Assembly (NCBI RefSeq): GCF_013393365.1
Contig: NZ_AP022321.1
Span: 1,626,501 to 1,690,500 of the forward strand
DNA length: 64,000 nt
DNA from: Veillonella nakazawae
Lineage (GTDB): Bacteria; Bacillota; Negativicutes; Veillonellales; Veillonellaceae
Direction of reading: 5' to 3'
The first letter of the stretch is position 1; the number at the start of each line of letters is the position of its first letter. Made by a program: the position numbers and the translations under genes. This document shows, in pieces, positions 13,746 to 22,697 of the stretch. The notes under the pieces were generated by a model. That model saw only the letters and a program-made list of their open reading frames with translations. It was not told the origin of the DNA and searched no databases.

Positions 13746-13774
13746 AATATATCATACGTAGCAAGCTATGTCAA
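13746..13774 (-). promoter_or_regulatory. Sigma-70-type promoter for rpmG-secE-nusG-rplKAJL
   Basis: On the minus strand TTGACA (13769-13774) and TATATT (13746-13751) are separated by exactly 17 bases, about 70 bases before the rpmG ATG. It is one of the strongest promoter matches in the window and fits a growth-rate-controlled ribosomal operon. Confidence 0.85.
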
Positions 13775-13830
13775 GAATTTTGAGCAACTCAAAAAAGCCA
13801 GGCACATGTACCTGACATGGATAGTATAAC

Positions 13831-13868
13831 AAAAAATGGCGTTCCTTGTCTATAAAGGAACGCCATTA
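13831..13868 (-). terminator. Terminator after norB
   Basis: AATGGCGTTCCTT and its complement form a 13-bp stem (about 13835-13867) followed on the minus strand by TTTTTTG. A second weaker hairpin (CAGG..CCTG, about 13791-13822, with a T-run) lies just beyond. Confidence 0.88.
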
Positions 13869-13881
13869 ATATGGTACTAAA

Positions 13882-16119
13882 TTAAGATTTCTTCGTAAAT
13901 AGAACTTTTACAATTTGCCAGAAGAATGCTACAGCACCAACAATTAGTATCGTATCGCCGATGAGACGAGCCCACCGCAAGTTTTGTAACAATGGTTGTT
14001 GCATAAATTCTTCACTGCGCGCAAACCATAAGCCATGTGTGATACTAGCCCAGGATTGGATAAGACCGATTGGCAATAAGCTAATAAGCACCATCAATGC
14101 AAGCCCTATATTGAGAGCCCAGAAACCGAACTTCATTAGCTTATCGTTAAATTCTACTTCAGGTCGGATATAGCGAGCAATAAGGAATACAAATCCTAGA
14201 CTTAAGAAACCATACACACCAAACAATGCTGTGTGGGCATGTACTGCAGTTGTATTAAGACCTTGGATGTAGAACAAGGATACAGGCATGTTGATCAAGA
14301 ACCCAAATACCCCTGCCCCCACTAGATTCCAGAAGGACACGGCAATGAAACAATACACAGGCCATTTTAGACGATGCATCCAAGGAGCACTATGAAGACG
14401 TGTATAGTTTTCAAAAGCTTCATAACCTAAGAGTACAAGTGGTACTACTTCTAACGCAGAGAAGGATGCGCCTGTTGCCACGATAGTGGATGTAACACCT
14501 GTGAAGTATAGATGATGGAATGTACCAGGGATACCACCGATGAGATAAATAGCCCCAGAAGAGATGGCCGCAACTGTACCAGCACGGTACGATACAAGCC
14601 CTAATGTAACAAAGATAAATGCCATCAATGTAGTGGAGAATACTTCAAAGAAGCCTTCAACCCAAAGATGGATTACCCACCAACGCCAATACTCCATAAT
14701 CGCCAAATGGCTATGTTCACCATAGAATAACCCTGGACCATAGAAGATACCTACCATGATAACGGAGAATATGAAGGCTGCAATGAGGTTTTTATCCCCT
14801 TTTTGCTTGAAGGCACCAATAATGCTACGTATCATGAGTACAAGCCAGAATAAAATACCAATGTATTCAATCCACTGCCAAATACGACCTAACTCGATAT
14901 ATTCGTAACCTTGGTGTCCGAGAAGGAAATTCCACGCTGCTGGAATTTGATGTGCTACGCCTAAATATGTACCAGCGAAGGAACCTACTACAAGAACTAC
15001 AAGAGCCCAGAATAAGATGTTCACCCCAAGCTTTTGATATTTAGGATCTTTACCACCATTAATGATTGGTGCCAAGAATAGACCAGCACTCAAGAATGCC
15101 ATCGCAATCCAGAACAAAGATGCCTGAATATGCCATGTACGGGCAATAGAATATGGGAAATATTGAGCTAAAGGAATACCATAGAACGCTTGACCTTCTA
15201 CAGTATAGTGAGCAATGATACCACCCATCCCCAATTGGAATAAGAATAATGCTAGGATTGTAAATAAATATTTTCCTAATGAACGTTGAGATGGAGTTAA
15301 GGTAATCTTGCTAATTGGATCTTCTGCTGGCGGAACCAATGCATGTTCGTCGTCCTTTTTACCAAAGGCCCATAACCATACAACTACACCTATGCCACAT
15401 AATAAAATGATGACACTCACAACAGACCAGGCAACACTTTCAGGTGTCGGATTGTGATCCAATAAAGGTTCATGTGGCCAGTTATTAGTGTATGTCGCAT
15501 CGGTACCAGGACGTTGGGTAGATGCCATCCACGTAGTCCAGAAGAAGAAGCGTGCCATATCAATGCGATCTTGTAACTCAGGTAACGTGTTATCCTTCAT
15601 CGCAAAATGATCACGAGTCAATGTTAAATCAGGATTATCACCGTACAACTCAACAAAATAACGACCAGTTAAATTCATTGCCGTAATTCGTTCTGGAGAT
15701 AAAACAACAGTTCCATCTTCACGGACTGCACTACCTAAATACTCTTTTTTCACAACTTCTTTAACAGCTGCTTGTTGTACAGGTCCCAATTGGTCATAAA
15801 GAGCTCCAAAGGCCTCTTGAGATTTAATATCCAACATCACGGATACTTCTTTATGTAACCAATCTGCTGTCCAGTCAGGCGCTTGATATGCGCCATGACC
15901 TAAAACGGTCCCTACCGATTGACCACCTGTAGATTGCCATGCCGATTGACCATGTAAAATATCTTCCTTAGTGAACAAGACCTGTCCATCTTGAGATACA
16001 TACGCAGTCGGCACTGGCGGTGCTTGATGATACACATCAGTACCTAGATAACCAAGAATAGAAAAACCAATAATAAGAACGGCTACTACGGCTATCCAAT
16101 ACTTTTTGTATTCACCCAT
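13882..16119 (-). CDS. norB: Quinol-dependent nitric oxide reductase (qNOR)
   Basis: Reduces two NO to N2O in the cytoplasmic membrane using quinol, a detoxification route in non-denitrifying bacteria. It has 745 residues, the size of the fused single-subunit qNOR. The N-terminal membrane helix and periplasmic domain (about 10-225, with the typical HGQSAWQSTGG) precede a 12-plus-helix heme-copper oxidase-like core. The core has conserved His in HLWVEGFFEVF, FHHLYFTG and AVHAHTALFGVYG; the Glu in EGFFEVF is the non-heme iron ligand region. The start at 16119 has AGGAGG upstream; an earlier in-frame ATG at 16149 overlaps a hairpin and lacks an RBS. It stands alone between tuf and rpmG. Confidence 0.93.
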   Translation of the reverse strand: MGEYKKYWIAVVAVLIIGFSILGYLGTDVYHQAPPVPTAYVSQDGQVLFTKEDILHGQSAWQSTGGQSVGTVLGHGAYQAPDWTADWLHKEVSVMLDIKSQEAFGALYDQLGPVQQAAVKEVVKKEYLGSAVREDGTVVLSPERITAMNLTGRYFVELYGDNPDLTLTRDHFAMKDNTLPELQDRIDMARFFFWTTWMASTQRPGTDATYTNNWPHEPLLDHNPTPESVAWSVVSVIILLCGIGVVVWLWAFGKKDDEHALVPPAEDPISKITLTPSQRSLGKYLFTILALFLFQLGMGGIIAHYTVEGQAFYGIPLAQYFPYSIARTWHIQASLFWIAMAFLSAGLFLAPIINGGKDPKYQKLGVNILFWALVVLVVGSFAGTYLGVAHQIPAAWNFLLGHQGYEYIELGRIWQWIEYIGILFWLVLMIRSIIGAFKQKGDKNLIAAFIFSVIMVGIFYGPGLFYGEHSHLAIMEYWRWWVIHLWVEGFFEVFSTTLMAFIFVTLGLVSYRAGTVAAISSGAIYLIGGIPGTFHHLYFTGVTSTIVATGASFSALEVVPLVLLGYEAFENYTRLHSAPWMHRLKWPVYCFIAVSFWNLVGAGVFGFLINMPVSLFYIQGLNTTAVHAHTALFGVYGFLSLGFVFLIARYIRPEVEFNDKLMKFGFWALNIGLALMVLISLLPIGLIQSWASITHGLWFARSEEFMQQPLLQNLRWARLIGDTILIVGAVAFFWQIVKVLFTKKS

Positions 16120-16149
16120 CACATTACCTCCTTTTCTATAAAAACACAA

Positions 16150-16171
16150 AAGGAGAGCCTTTGCTCTCCTT
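16150..16171 (-). promoter_or_regulatory. Terminator-like hairpin in the norB leader
   Basis: On the minus strand AAGGAGAGC-AAAG-GCTCTCCTT forms a 9-bp perfect stem followed by TTTTGTGTTTT, ending about 20 bases before the norB RBS. It lies downstream of the tuf terminator, so it is unlikely to serve tuf. It may be an attenuator or a translation-control hairpin; also possible is a second backup terminator. Confidence 0.5.
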
Positions 16172-16250
16172 GAGGTAATAATAGCACTATTAGTAGAATA
16201 ATTCTGTATCTTTGGTTACAAATACAATAAACAATATATAAATTAATACA

Positions 16251-16280
16251 AAAATAGGACCCCAATTGGGGTCCTATTTA
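16251..16280 (-). terminator. Terminator after tuf
   Basis: A perfect palindrome AAATAGGACCCCAA / TTGGGGTCCTATTT (16252-16279) followed by TTTTTG on the minus strand, 17 bases after the tuf stop. Confidence 0.9.
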
Positions 16281-16296
16281 CTACAAAGATTATGAA

Positions 16297-17484
16297 TTAA
16301 CCTTCGATTTCAGTTACAACACCAGCGCCTACTGTATGGCCACCTTCGCGGATCGCGAAACGAAGACCTTCTTCGATAGCGATTGGAGTGATCAATTCGA
16401 TATCCATTGTTACGTTATCGCCAGGCATACACATTTCTACACCTTCAGGAAGGTTTACAACACCTGTTACGTCTGTTGTACGGAAGTAGAATTGTGGACG
16501 GTAGTTGGAGAAGAATGGAGTATGACGGCCACCTTCTTCTTTAGTCAATACGTATACTTCTGCTTTGAATTTTGTATGTGGTTTGATGGAACCTGGTTTA
16601 GCCAATACTTGACCACGTTCGATGTCTTTGCGGTCTACACCACGAAGCAATGCACCAACGTTATCACCTGCTACTGCAGAATCCAAAGTTTTACGGAACA
16701 TTTCAAGACCAGTTACTACGTATTGTTCAGCTTTTTCTTTCAAGCCTACAACTTCTACTGTGTCGCCTACGTTTACTTGACCACGTTCAACACGGCCAGT
16801 TGCTACTGTACCACGACCAGTGATTGTGAATACGTCTTCCACAGGCATCAAGAAAGGTTTGTCAGTATCACGAACTGGAGTTGGGATGTAGGAGTCTACA
16901 GCTGCCATCAATTCGTCGATTTTAGCTACATATTGAGCGTCGCCTTCCAAAGCTTTCAAAGCGGAACCTACAACGATAGGTACTTCGTCGCCAGGGAATT
17001 CGTAGGAGGAAAGAAGTTCACGAACTTCCATTTCTACTAATTCGATCAATTCTTCATCGTCAACCATGTCAGCTTTGTTCAAGAATACTACGATTGCAGG
17101 AACACCAACTTGGCGAGCCAACAAGATGTGTTCGCGAGTTTGAGGCATAGGGCCGTCAGCTGCGGAACATACCAAGATAGCGCCGTCCATTTGAGCCGCA
17201 CCAGTGATCATGTTTTTAACATAGTCAGCATGGCCTGGGCAGTCAACGTGTGCATAGTGACGGTTTTCAGTTTCGTATTCAACGTGTGCAGTGTTGATTG
17301 TGATACCGCGTTCACGTTCTTCTGGAGCTTTATCGATCATGCTGTAATCTTGGAAATCAGCTTGGCCTTTTTCAGCCAATACTTTAGTGATTGCAGCTGT
17401 CAAAGTAGTTTTACCATGGTCAACGTGACCGATTGTACCAATGTTAACATGCGGTTTCGTACGTTCAAATTTTTCTTTTGCCAT
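16297..17484 (-). CDS. tuf: Elongation factor Tu
   Basis: GTPase that delivers aminoacyl-tRNA to the ribosome. It has 395 residues from the ATG at 17484 ([20 protein letters not shown]), which has AAGGAGG upstream; an upstream in-frame ATG at 17505 lacks this. G motifs visible are GHVDHGKT (P loop, about 19-26), DCPGH (about 81-85) and NKAD (about 136-139), followed by the two beta-barrel domains ending [10 protein letters not shown]. It is monocistronic, with its own terminator; a TATAAT box lies at 17585-17590 with only a weak -35. Fusion with fusA/rpsLG is not seen here. Confidence 0.98.
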   Translation of the reverse strand: MAKEKFERTKPHVNIGTIGHVDHGKTTLTAAITKVLAEKGQADFQDYSMIDKAPEERERGITINTAHVEYETENRHYAHVDCPGHADYVKNMITGAAQMDGAILVCSAADGPMPQTREHILLARQVGVPAIVVFLNKADMVDDEELIELVEMEVRELLSSYEFPGDEVPIVVGSALKALEGDAQYVAKIDELMAAVDSYIPTPVRDTDKPFLMPVEDVFTITGRGTVATGRVERGQVNVGDTVEVVGLKEKAEQYVVTGLEMFRKTLDSAVAGDNVGALLRGVDRKDIERGQVLAKPGSIKPHTKFKAEVYVLTKEEGGRHTPFFSNYRPQFYFRTTDVTGVVNLPEGVEMCMPGDNVTMDIELITPIAIEEGLRFAIREGGHTVGAGVVTEIEG

Positions 17485-17693
17485 TAGGATTGTATCCTCC
17501 TTCACAAAAACAAATTACATTCTAGTATTAATATAATATATTAACCCTAATTTATCAATGGAATATAAGATTCCCTTATACATTATTATACCATATATAG
17601 AAAAACTTCTAAAAATACAAATATTCTTCTAAAATAAAAAAACTGACAAATGTAATCCTTACACTCATCAGCTTCAATTTATATTTTATGGAG

Positions 17694-17721
17694 AAATAAA
17701 AAAATCCTCATCAATGTGAGG
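17694..17721 (-). terminator. Terminator of the five-tRNA operon
   Basis: On the minus strand CCTCA-CATTGA-TGAGG (17706-17721) is followed by A and seven T, six bases after the last tRNA. Confidence 0.8.
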
Positions 17722-17726
17722 TTTAA

Positions 17727-17803
17727 TGGTGGCGGCACACGGATTTGAACCGCGGACACACCGGGTATGAACCGATTGCTCTAGCCAACTGAGCTATGCC
17801 GCC
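17727..17803 (-). tRNA. tRNA-Met (CAT), elongator
   Basis: Cloverleaf with acceptor GGCGGCA/TGCCGCC, D arm, anticodon loop TTCATAC, T loop GTTCAAATC and encoded CCA. The 1-72 base pair is G-C, which marks an elongator tRNA rather than the initiator. Confidence 0.93.
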
Positions 17804-17808
17804 ATGTA

Positions 17809-17884
17809 TGGAGCTAGTGACCGGGATTGAACCGGTGACCTTATCCTTACCAAGGATACGCTCTGCCGACTGAGCTACACCAGC
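17809..17884 (-). tRNA. tRNA-Thr (GGT)
   Basis: Acceptor GCTGGTG/CACTAGC, anticodon stem TATCC/GGATA with loop TTGGTAA (anticodon GGT), T loop GTTCAATCC, encoded CCA. Confidence 0.93.
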
Positions 17885-17916
17885 ACAATGAACGATCATT
17901 TCACTGTGAATTTTTG

Positions 17917-17992
<76 letters not shown>

Positions 17993-17997
17993 ATAAA

Positions 17998-18082
<85 letters not shown>

Positions 18083-18091
18083 AAAATAAAA

Positions 18092-18167
18092 TGGAGCTGG
18101 CGATAGGAATTGAACCCACAACCTGCTGATTACAAGTCAGCTGCTCTACCAATTGAGCTACGCCAGC
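18092..18167 (-). tRNA. tRNA-Thr (TGT)
   Basis: Acceptor GCTGGCG/CGCCAGC, anticodon stem GCTGA/TCAGC with loop CTTGTAA (anticodon TGT), encoded CCA. First tRNA of the operon. Confidence 0.94.
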
Positions 18168-18185
18168 ATCATTACGACAAGATGT

Positions 18186-18214
18186 ATTTTATCATCCGTC
18201 CCACTAAGTGTCAA
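18186..18214 (-). promoter_or_regulatory. Promoter of the five-tRNA operon
   Basis: TTGACA (18209-18214) and TAAAAT (18186-18191) on the minus strand with a 17-base spacer, about 20 bases before the first tRNA. Confidence 0.88.
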
Positions 18215-18275
18215 GAACTTTTTAAAAACTTTTTTGAAGTTTTTTTCGTTCACTGCGGTATCCCTTAGTGCTTAA

Positions 18276-18770
18276 TCATAATAACATGAAACGATACCCT
18301 ATGCAAGTATTTTTTCTAAACTTTTTAAACTTCATTTTTTCCTCATTGGCAATCATAGATAAAGATAGATAATTGCTAATATAGCCACTATTATCCGATA
18401 ATACCCAAAGGAGGATAAAGACTGGTACAGCCATGATAAACGAAAAATCAGCAGCAGCTCTTCGAGTACAACCGATTAACATGCCCCCTGCAATGGTAGC
18501 GCCAGACCGCGAAAATCCAGGCCACAAACAGAGCATTTGATAGAGCCCAATCTGGAAGCATTGGTATATAGATAAATTATTTACAGAATCTACCAGTCTT
18601 GTAGTCACTCGTCTTTTTTCTGCATAAATCATAAAAAGGGCGCCTACCAAAAGACCTATTATCACAGGAATCGGCCCAATAATAATCATATGCCCTGTAC
18701 TAGATACAGGTATACATTCTGTTATTCCTTCTATAATACCTAAAATGAGGGCAATTACATATTGGTCCAT
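18276..18770 (-). pseudogene. uppP: Decayed undecaprenyl-diphosphatase (UppP/BacA)
   Basis: Intact UppP is an integral membrane phosphatase of about 260-280 residues that recycles undecaprenyl diphosphate. Here only 164 codons remain. The N-terminal motif GIIEGITECIPVSSTGH (about residues 11-27) and the second motif PGFSRSGATIAGG (about 84-96) are present. About 60 residues between them are missing: the sequence jumps from GHMIIIG to PVIIGLLVGAL. The last conserved helices are replaced by an unrelated basic tail (KMKFKKFRKNTC). Two in-frame losses with both active-site motifs retained make this a remnant rather than a working enzyme, though it could still be translated. Confidence 0.75.
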
Positions 18771-18844
18771 GATATCACCTGCCTTTTATATGCGGTCATA
18801 ACTCATGGCAATATATAATGCCCTCAACAATCAATATAACTCTA

Positions 18845-19309
18845 TTAATCAATAACCATAACACGATCAGGTTTAGTGATTGTCACTACCGCATGTTTTG
18901 GATCATTATTGTGTTCTAAGTATAATTGATCACCTTCGAGATGACCACGCCAACCTACAACAATCGGATATGTTTTACTAATAGTCTTTAATAGTTCAAG
19001 AGGATTTAAATTTAATATCGGTGCAAACAATACATTAATACCATCGATAAGAACAACTTCTGTATCACTGCGACTTAATGCACGACGAATTACTTCTTCT
19101 GCAAGTTGTGGTCTTTCATCACGAGGTACTAATAAAAACTCTTCTTCAATAAGTTGTTTTGCCTCTAAGTACTTCCAACCTTTTTGTTCAGATAATTCAC
19201 GAATCAACAAACTTTTACCAGAACCAGGACCACCAACGATAAACAATATACGTTCATCATCACCTTGAATTTGTTCCCAACGTTCTCTTACATCTTGAAC
19301 TGTAACCAT
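18845..19309 (-). CDS. BrxF-like P-loop ATPase (orphan)
   Basis: A 154-residue soluble protein. It has a Walker A motif GGPGSGKS (about residues 25-32) and a Walker B-like strand VVLIDGINVLF. The following NPLELLKTISKTYPIVVGWRGHLEG...LYLEH resembles the conserved second half of BrxF, the small P-loop protein of type 3 BREX phage-defence systems. None of the other BREX genes (brxC, pglX, pglZ) is nearby. It is the last gene of a run hypA-hypB-exported protein-this gene, 28 bases after the previous stop. The start at 19309 has GAGGAGG upstream; earlier in-frame starts lie inside the previous gene. The family call is from memory of its motifs; its role outside BREX is unknown. Confidence 0.65.
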   Translation of the reverse strand: MVTVQDVRERWEQIQGDDERILFIVGGPGSGKSLLIRELSEQKGWKYLEAKQLIEEEFLLVPRDERPQLAEEVIRRALSRSDTEVVLIDGINVLFAPILNLNPLELLKTISKTYPIVVGWRGHLEGDQLYLEHNNDPKHAVVTITKPDRVMVID

Positions 19310-19337
19310 ATCCCTTGCCTCCTCGCTGTAACCGTTC

Positions 19338-20753
19338 CTACTTAACTGGACGGTCAGATAACATAACGGATTTGATATATTGGTTTTTATCATCTAGGGC
19401 AAACTGTAAATATGAGTCGCTTGCCGCTGGATTTTTATATTCATATACAGTAGATGTGCCCGCATTTGTTGTAGATTCAACAATACGAGTAGGCATACCA
19501 TATACAAAGAGCAATAAGTATTTAGTATCCCCCATCGCAATACCGCGACGAGTAGGCGTGTAAATATTTAATAGAACACGATTGATGAGATTTTTTTTAT
19601 CAACACTCACGCCATATTCGTTATATCCAATAAATGTGGACCCAAACAACATACCTTGATGTTTCCAATCATTATTGGGATCATTAACAAAATAATCATT
19701 TAATTTATAGCCACGCAACACAAAATCATCAGCAGTCAATTTACCTGCTTGAAAATCATATACTGGAGCTTTAGGCAATCCAAATCTTGGCCATACTTGA
19801 CCACTAATCATATCAACAGCCTCTACATTGCTTTGTTTGATGGTGAAAGCAATATATTCTTTCTGTTGTCCTAGCATAGATTGTTGTTGGCTATTATTAT
19901 TTGTATTCTCTATCGAGCTATTAAATTCCTTTTTTCGAGACCATGAATTTTCGGAATGACCTTCATATAGGAAGATATAACTTTCATTTTTCAAATCACG
20001 CCACATCGCAATAGGGCTACCATAGGCAAATACCAATTCCATGCGCGTGCTACCAACACCAATATCGCGTACAGTGTGGACGCCTTTTTTCGTACTATGA
20101 ATATTAGTAATAGTATTCGGTTCAAAGAAATAAGTAGCACCTTGACCGCGCAATTGATTATTTACTAAACGCTCTTGAGCAGGTCCCGTGTAAACGGTCA
20201 CCTCCAAGTCTTTCATATAGTACGTCGTAAAGTTATCACGAACCACTGTTTTTTCTACATCTTTAGGCGCTACAAACTGATCTCCTAAGCGATACCCATC
20301 AATAGCATAATCATCTTCAGACCCTAAAGCTGGCAAATTATTAGCCGTATAAGACTTACCAATATCAGCCAAGTTATTTTGCGTTACGCTAGGCAATGGA
20401 CCTTCATTTTCGCTAGCTGCTTGCCAAAACTGTATGGAATCACCAAACTCGGTAACTGCCATTTGTTCAGCTAGCCATCCTGTTTTAGTGCTTTCCTTTT
20501 TTGTCTTTGTATCGATTTTAACAGCTTTAATCGGTGCATTATCTATATACGCAACAGACTCAGCCGCATCAGTTCCCGCTGCTTCTACAGTTGTCTTATC
20601 ATCCGTATGTGCAACATCATTTGCATTCTCTGTAGATTCCACCGCAGTTTGTTTCACAGTCGAAATAGCCGGTTCTGCCGCATACCCTACCGTTGTAGCA
20701 GATAGGCCAACTAAAAGTGCCGCTACGATACGGCTCTTAATAGAATGATTCAT
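19338..20753 (-). CDS. Exported protein with two related modules, function unknown
   Basis: A 471-residue protein with a clear Sec signal peptide (SRIVAALLVGLSATTVGYAAEP, cleavage near AYA-type residue 26), then a Thr/Glu/Ala-rich linker (about 27-90). The mature part seems to contain a duplicated unit. One copy runs from DDYAIDGYRLGDQFV through GSTRMELVFAYGSPIAMWRD; the other from DDFVLRGYKLNDYFV through GDTKYLLLFVYGMPTRIVES. Its start codon overlaps the hypB stop (ATGA), with GGAGAG upstream, so translation is probably coupled. I do not recognise the family. In this diderm organism it would be periplasmic or outer-membrane attached. Confidence 0.8.
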   Translation of the reverse strand: MNHSIKSRIVAALLVGLSATTVGYAAEPAISTVKQTAVESTENANDVAHTDDKTTVEAAGTDAAESVAYIDNAPIKAVKIDTKTKKESTKTGWLAEQMAVTEFGDSIQFWQAASENEGPLPSVTQNNLADIGKSYTANNLPALGSEDDYAIDGYRLGDQFVAPKDVEKTVVRDNFTTYYMKDLEVTVYTGPAQERLVNNQLRGQGATYFFEPNTITNIHSTKKGVHTVRDIGVGSTRMELVFAYGSPIAMWRDLKNESYIFLYEGHSENSWSRKKEFNSSIENTNNNSQQQSMLGQQKEYIAFTIKQSNVEAVDMISGQVWPRFGLPKAPVYDFQAGKLTADDFVLRGYKLNDYFVNDPNNDWKHQGMLFGSTFIGYNEYGVSVDKKNLINRVLLNIYTPTRRGIAMGDTKYLLLFVYGMPTRIVESTTNAGTSTVYEYKNPAASDSYLQFALDDKNQYIKSVMLSDRPVK

Positions 20754-21403
20754 CGATTACTCTCCAATTGCGCACGCAACCATGTCAACCATGGCTCTAA
20801 CCCATTATGGGCCGTGCAACTTACTTCAAAAATCTCTCCTGTTGGATTCAAATTACGTATATCTTGTATTGCCTTGTCTTTTTTAAATGGTACATAAGGC
20901 AATAAATCTATCTTATTAATGAGAATAGCCTTTGACTCTTTAAAGATTAATGGGTATTTAAGAGGCTTATCTTCACCTTCAGTAACAGATAATACAGTTA
21001 CCTTCATGCTTTCACCAATCTCAAATTCTGCAGGGCATACAAGGTTACCTACATTCTCGATAATGATCATATCGAGTTCATCAAGATTTAAATCACCTAG
21101 TGCATCTTGAATCATTTGTGCATCAAGATGGCAACCTCCCACTGTATTGATTTGAATAACAGGAACGCCTAATTCATGAATCCGTTCCGCATCCTTAGCA
21201 GTAAATAAATCACCTTCAATAACAGCAAGGCGGTAATCTTTTTTCAAATCATGTAAAGTTGCCTCCAATAGAGATGTTTTACCAGCCCCTGGAGAACCTA
21301 ATAGATTAAATACAAAAATATTTTTTTCCTTAAACAACTGTTGTAAGGACTCTGCAATGGCATCATTTTTTGCCAATACATTAGTTTTAACTTGAACTTG
21401 CAT
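20750..21403 (-). CDS. hypB: Hydrogenase nickel incorporation GTPase HypB
   Basis: GTPase that drives nickel insertion into [NiFe] hydrogenase. It has 217 residues with the P loop GSPGAGKTS (about 36-44), VIEGDLFTAKDAERI and the guanine motif NKIDLLPY. The metal site Cys-His of the G domain is visible in GGCHLDAQ. There is no N-terminal His-rich nickel-storage stretch. The ATG at 21403 has GAAAGG upstream. It follows hypA by 14 bases. HypC-F and the hydrogenase itself are not in the window. Confidence 0.94.
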   Translation of the reverse strand: MQVQVKTNVLAKNDAIAESLQQLFKEKNIFVFNLLGSPGAGKTSLLEATLHDLKKDYRLAVIEGDLFTAKDAERIHELGVPVIQINTVGGCHLDAQMIQDALGDLNLDELDMIIIENVGNLVCPAEFEIGESMKVTVLSVTEGEDKPLKYPLIFKESKAILINKIDLLPYVPFKKDKAIQDIRNLNPTGEIFEVSCTAHNGLEPWLTWLRAQLESNR

Positions 21404-21417
21404 GCCTAACCTTTCTA

Positions 21418-21759
21418 TCAATCGATATCCATGGAGGTCACTTGTAGTTCGCGGCCACCAATGGTTTGTACGAAATGACTGTCACAATAGGGACAGATAA
21501 ACTTATAATTTTCTACAGGAAATGTTTTATCACAATCCAAGCACTTTCCTTCAATAGGAATCGTATTAATTTCTATACGCGAACCTTCTGCTGCAGTCCC
21601 CTTTGTAACGGCTTCCCAGCAAAATAGGAGAGAATCTGGCTCTACTCCACTCATAAGGCCCAAATCGAGTTGAACGGAATGAATCACAGATGCATCGTGT
21701 TGGCGCAATGTATCGAGGGCTACATCAAGTATACCTTCTGCTATAGACATCTCATGCAT
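21418..21759 (-). CDS. hypA: Hydrogenase maturation nickel metallochaperone HypA
   Basis: Delivers nickel with HypB. The 113-residue protein begins MHEMSIAEGILD, where the N-terminal amine and His2 form the nickel site. The zinc site is in CLDCDKTF and CPYCDS. The ATG at 21759 is fixed by the conserved MHE start; it overlaps the 3' end of folD by eight bases, so the two are translationally linked. Confidence 0.94.
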   Translation of the reverse strand: MHEMSIAEGILDVALDTLRQHDASVIHSVQLDLGLMSGVEPDSLLFCWEAVTKGTAAEGSRIEINTIPIEGKCLDCDKTFPVENYKFICPYCDSHFVQTIGGRELQVTSMDID

Positions 21760-22579
21760 GGTATGCCTCATATACAGCTTCAAGCATCATAGTAGTCGTT
21801 ACAGAGCCTACACCACCAGGCACTGGAGTAATTGCAGACGCAATATCTTTTACCGCTTCATAATCAACATCGCCTACCGTCTTACCTTCTAGTTCATTAA
21901 TGCCTACATCGATAACAACAGCACCTGGCTTAATCATATCTGCTGTAATCATATGAGCACGACCCGCTGCAGCAATAACGATATCGCCACGTTTTACTTG
22001 TTCTGCCAAATCAGGGGTTCTGGAATGGCACATTGTAACCGTACCATGTGCACCAAGTGTCATAAGAGCTACCGGCTTACCAATCACTTGGCTACGACCG
22101 ATTACTACCACATGTTTACCCTCTACAGGAATATCATAGTGGTTTAAAATCGCCATGCACGCCTTGGCAGTACAAGGGGCAAAGCCACCTTTACCGGCAG
22201 TTACAAGACCAATATTATACGTAGTTAGACCATCGATATCTTTTTTAGGATCTAGCATATCGATAAGAGCCTCTGTATCAATGTGTTTAGGCATCGGCAT
22301 TAACGGTAAAATCCCATGAACAGCCGCATCATTATTTAATTCTTGCAATGCTGTAACTACTTCATCCTGTGTAGCCGTTTCAGGTAATTGTTTTAACACA
22401 AAGCCATAGCCAAAGTTCTTGGCTGTCTTTTCCATAAATGTAGCGTACATATGAGCACCGTGGTCTTCACCAACGAGTAATACTGCCATAGTAATTACAG
22501 AGTCGCCAACTGCTGCAACTTTTTCTTGTAAAATCGCCTTGTGAGCGTCTGCTACTGCTTTACCGCGTAATTCGATCAT
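21752..22579 (-). CDS. folD: Methylenetetrahydrofolate dehydrogenase/cyclohydrolase
   Basis: Bifunctional cytoplasmic enzyme interconverting methylene-, methenyl- and 10-formyl-tetrahydrofolate. It has 275 residues from the ATG at 22579, which has GGAG upstream. Motifs include the substrate-binding PLMPMPKHID region, the NADP-binding VVIGRSQVIGKPVA (about 160-173) and the C-terminal TPVPGGVGSVTTTMM. The catalytic Lys lies in the segment ATFMEKTAKNFG, which has Tyr-to-Phe variants against the E. coli YxxxK motif. It leads the folD-hypA-hypB group, after a terminator separating it from the PBP gene. Confidence 0.95.
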   Translation of the reverse strand: MIELRGKAVADAHKAILQEKVAAVGDSVITMAVLLVGEDHGAHMYATFMEKTAKNFGYGFVLKQLPETATQDEVVTALQELNNDAAVHGILPLMPMPKHIDTEALIDMLDPKKDIDGLTTYNIGLVTAGKGGFAPCTAKACMAILNHYDIPVEGKHVVVIGRSQVIGKPVALMTLGAHGTVTMCHSRTPDLAEQVKRGDIVIAAAGRAHMITADMIKPGAVVIDVGINELEGKTVGDVDYEAVKDIASAITPVPGGVGSVTTTMMLEAVYEAYHA

Positions 22580-22604
22580 AAGTATCTCCATTCATTCAAA
22601 CTAT

Positions 22605-22640
22605 CTATAAAATAAGGTGCCTCCGGAGAGGCACCTAAGT
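22605..22640 (-). terminator. Terminator after the PBP gene
   Basis: AGGTGCCTC-CGGA-GAGGCACCT (22615-22636), followed on the minus strand by TATTTTAT. Confidence 0.85.
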
Positions 22641-22697
22641 CTCTTATTCTATTATATAACGAACTGTCTATAATTTCTAATTATGACCGAATTCGTT

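Noticed and set aside
16176..16250. FNR/DNR-type operator before norB
   Set aside because: No TTGAT-N4-ATCAA or similar palindrome is visible; only loose half-site matches.
18845..19309. A complete BREX phage-defence locus
   Set aside because: Only a BrxF-like gene is present; no brxC, pglX, pglZ or helicase gene in the window.
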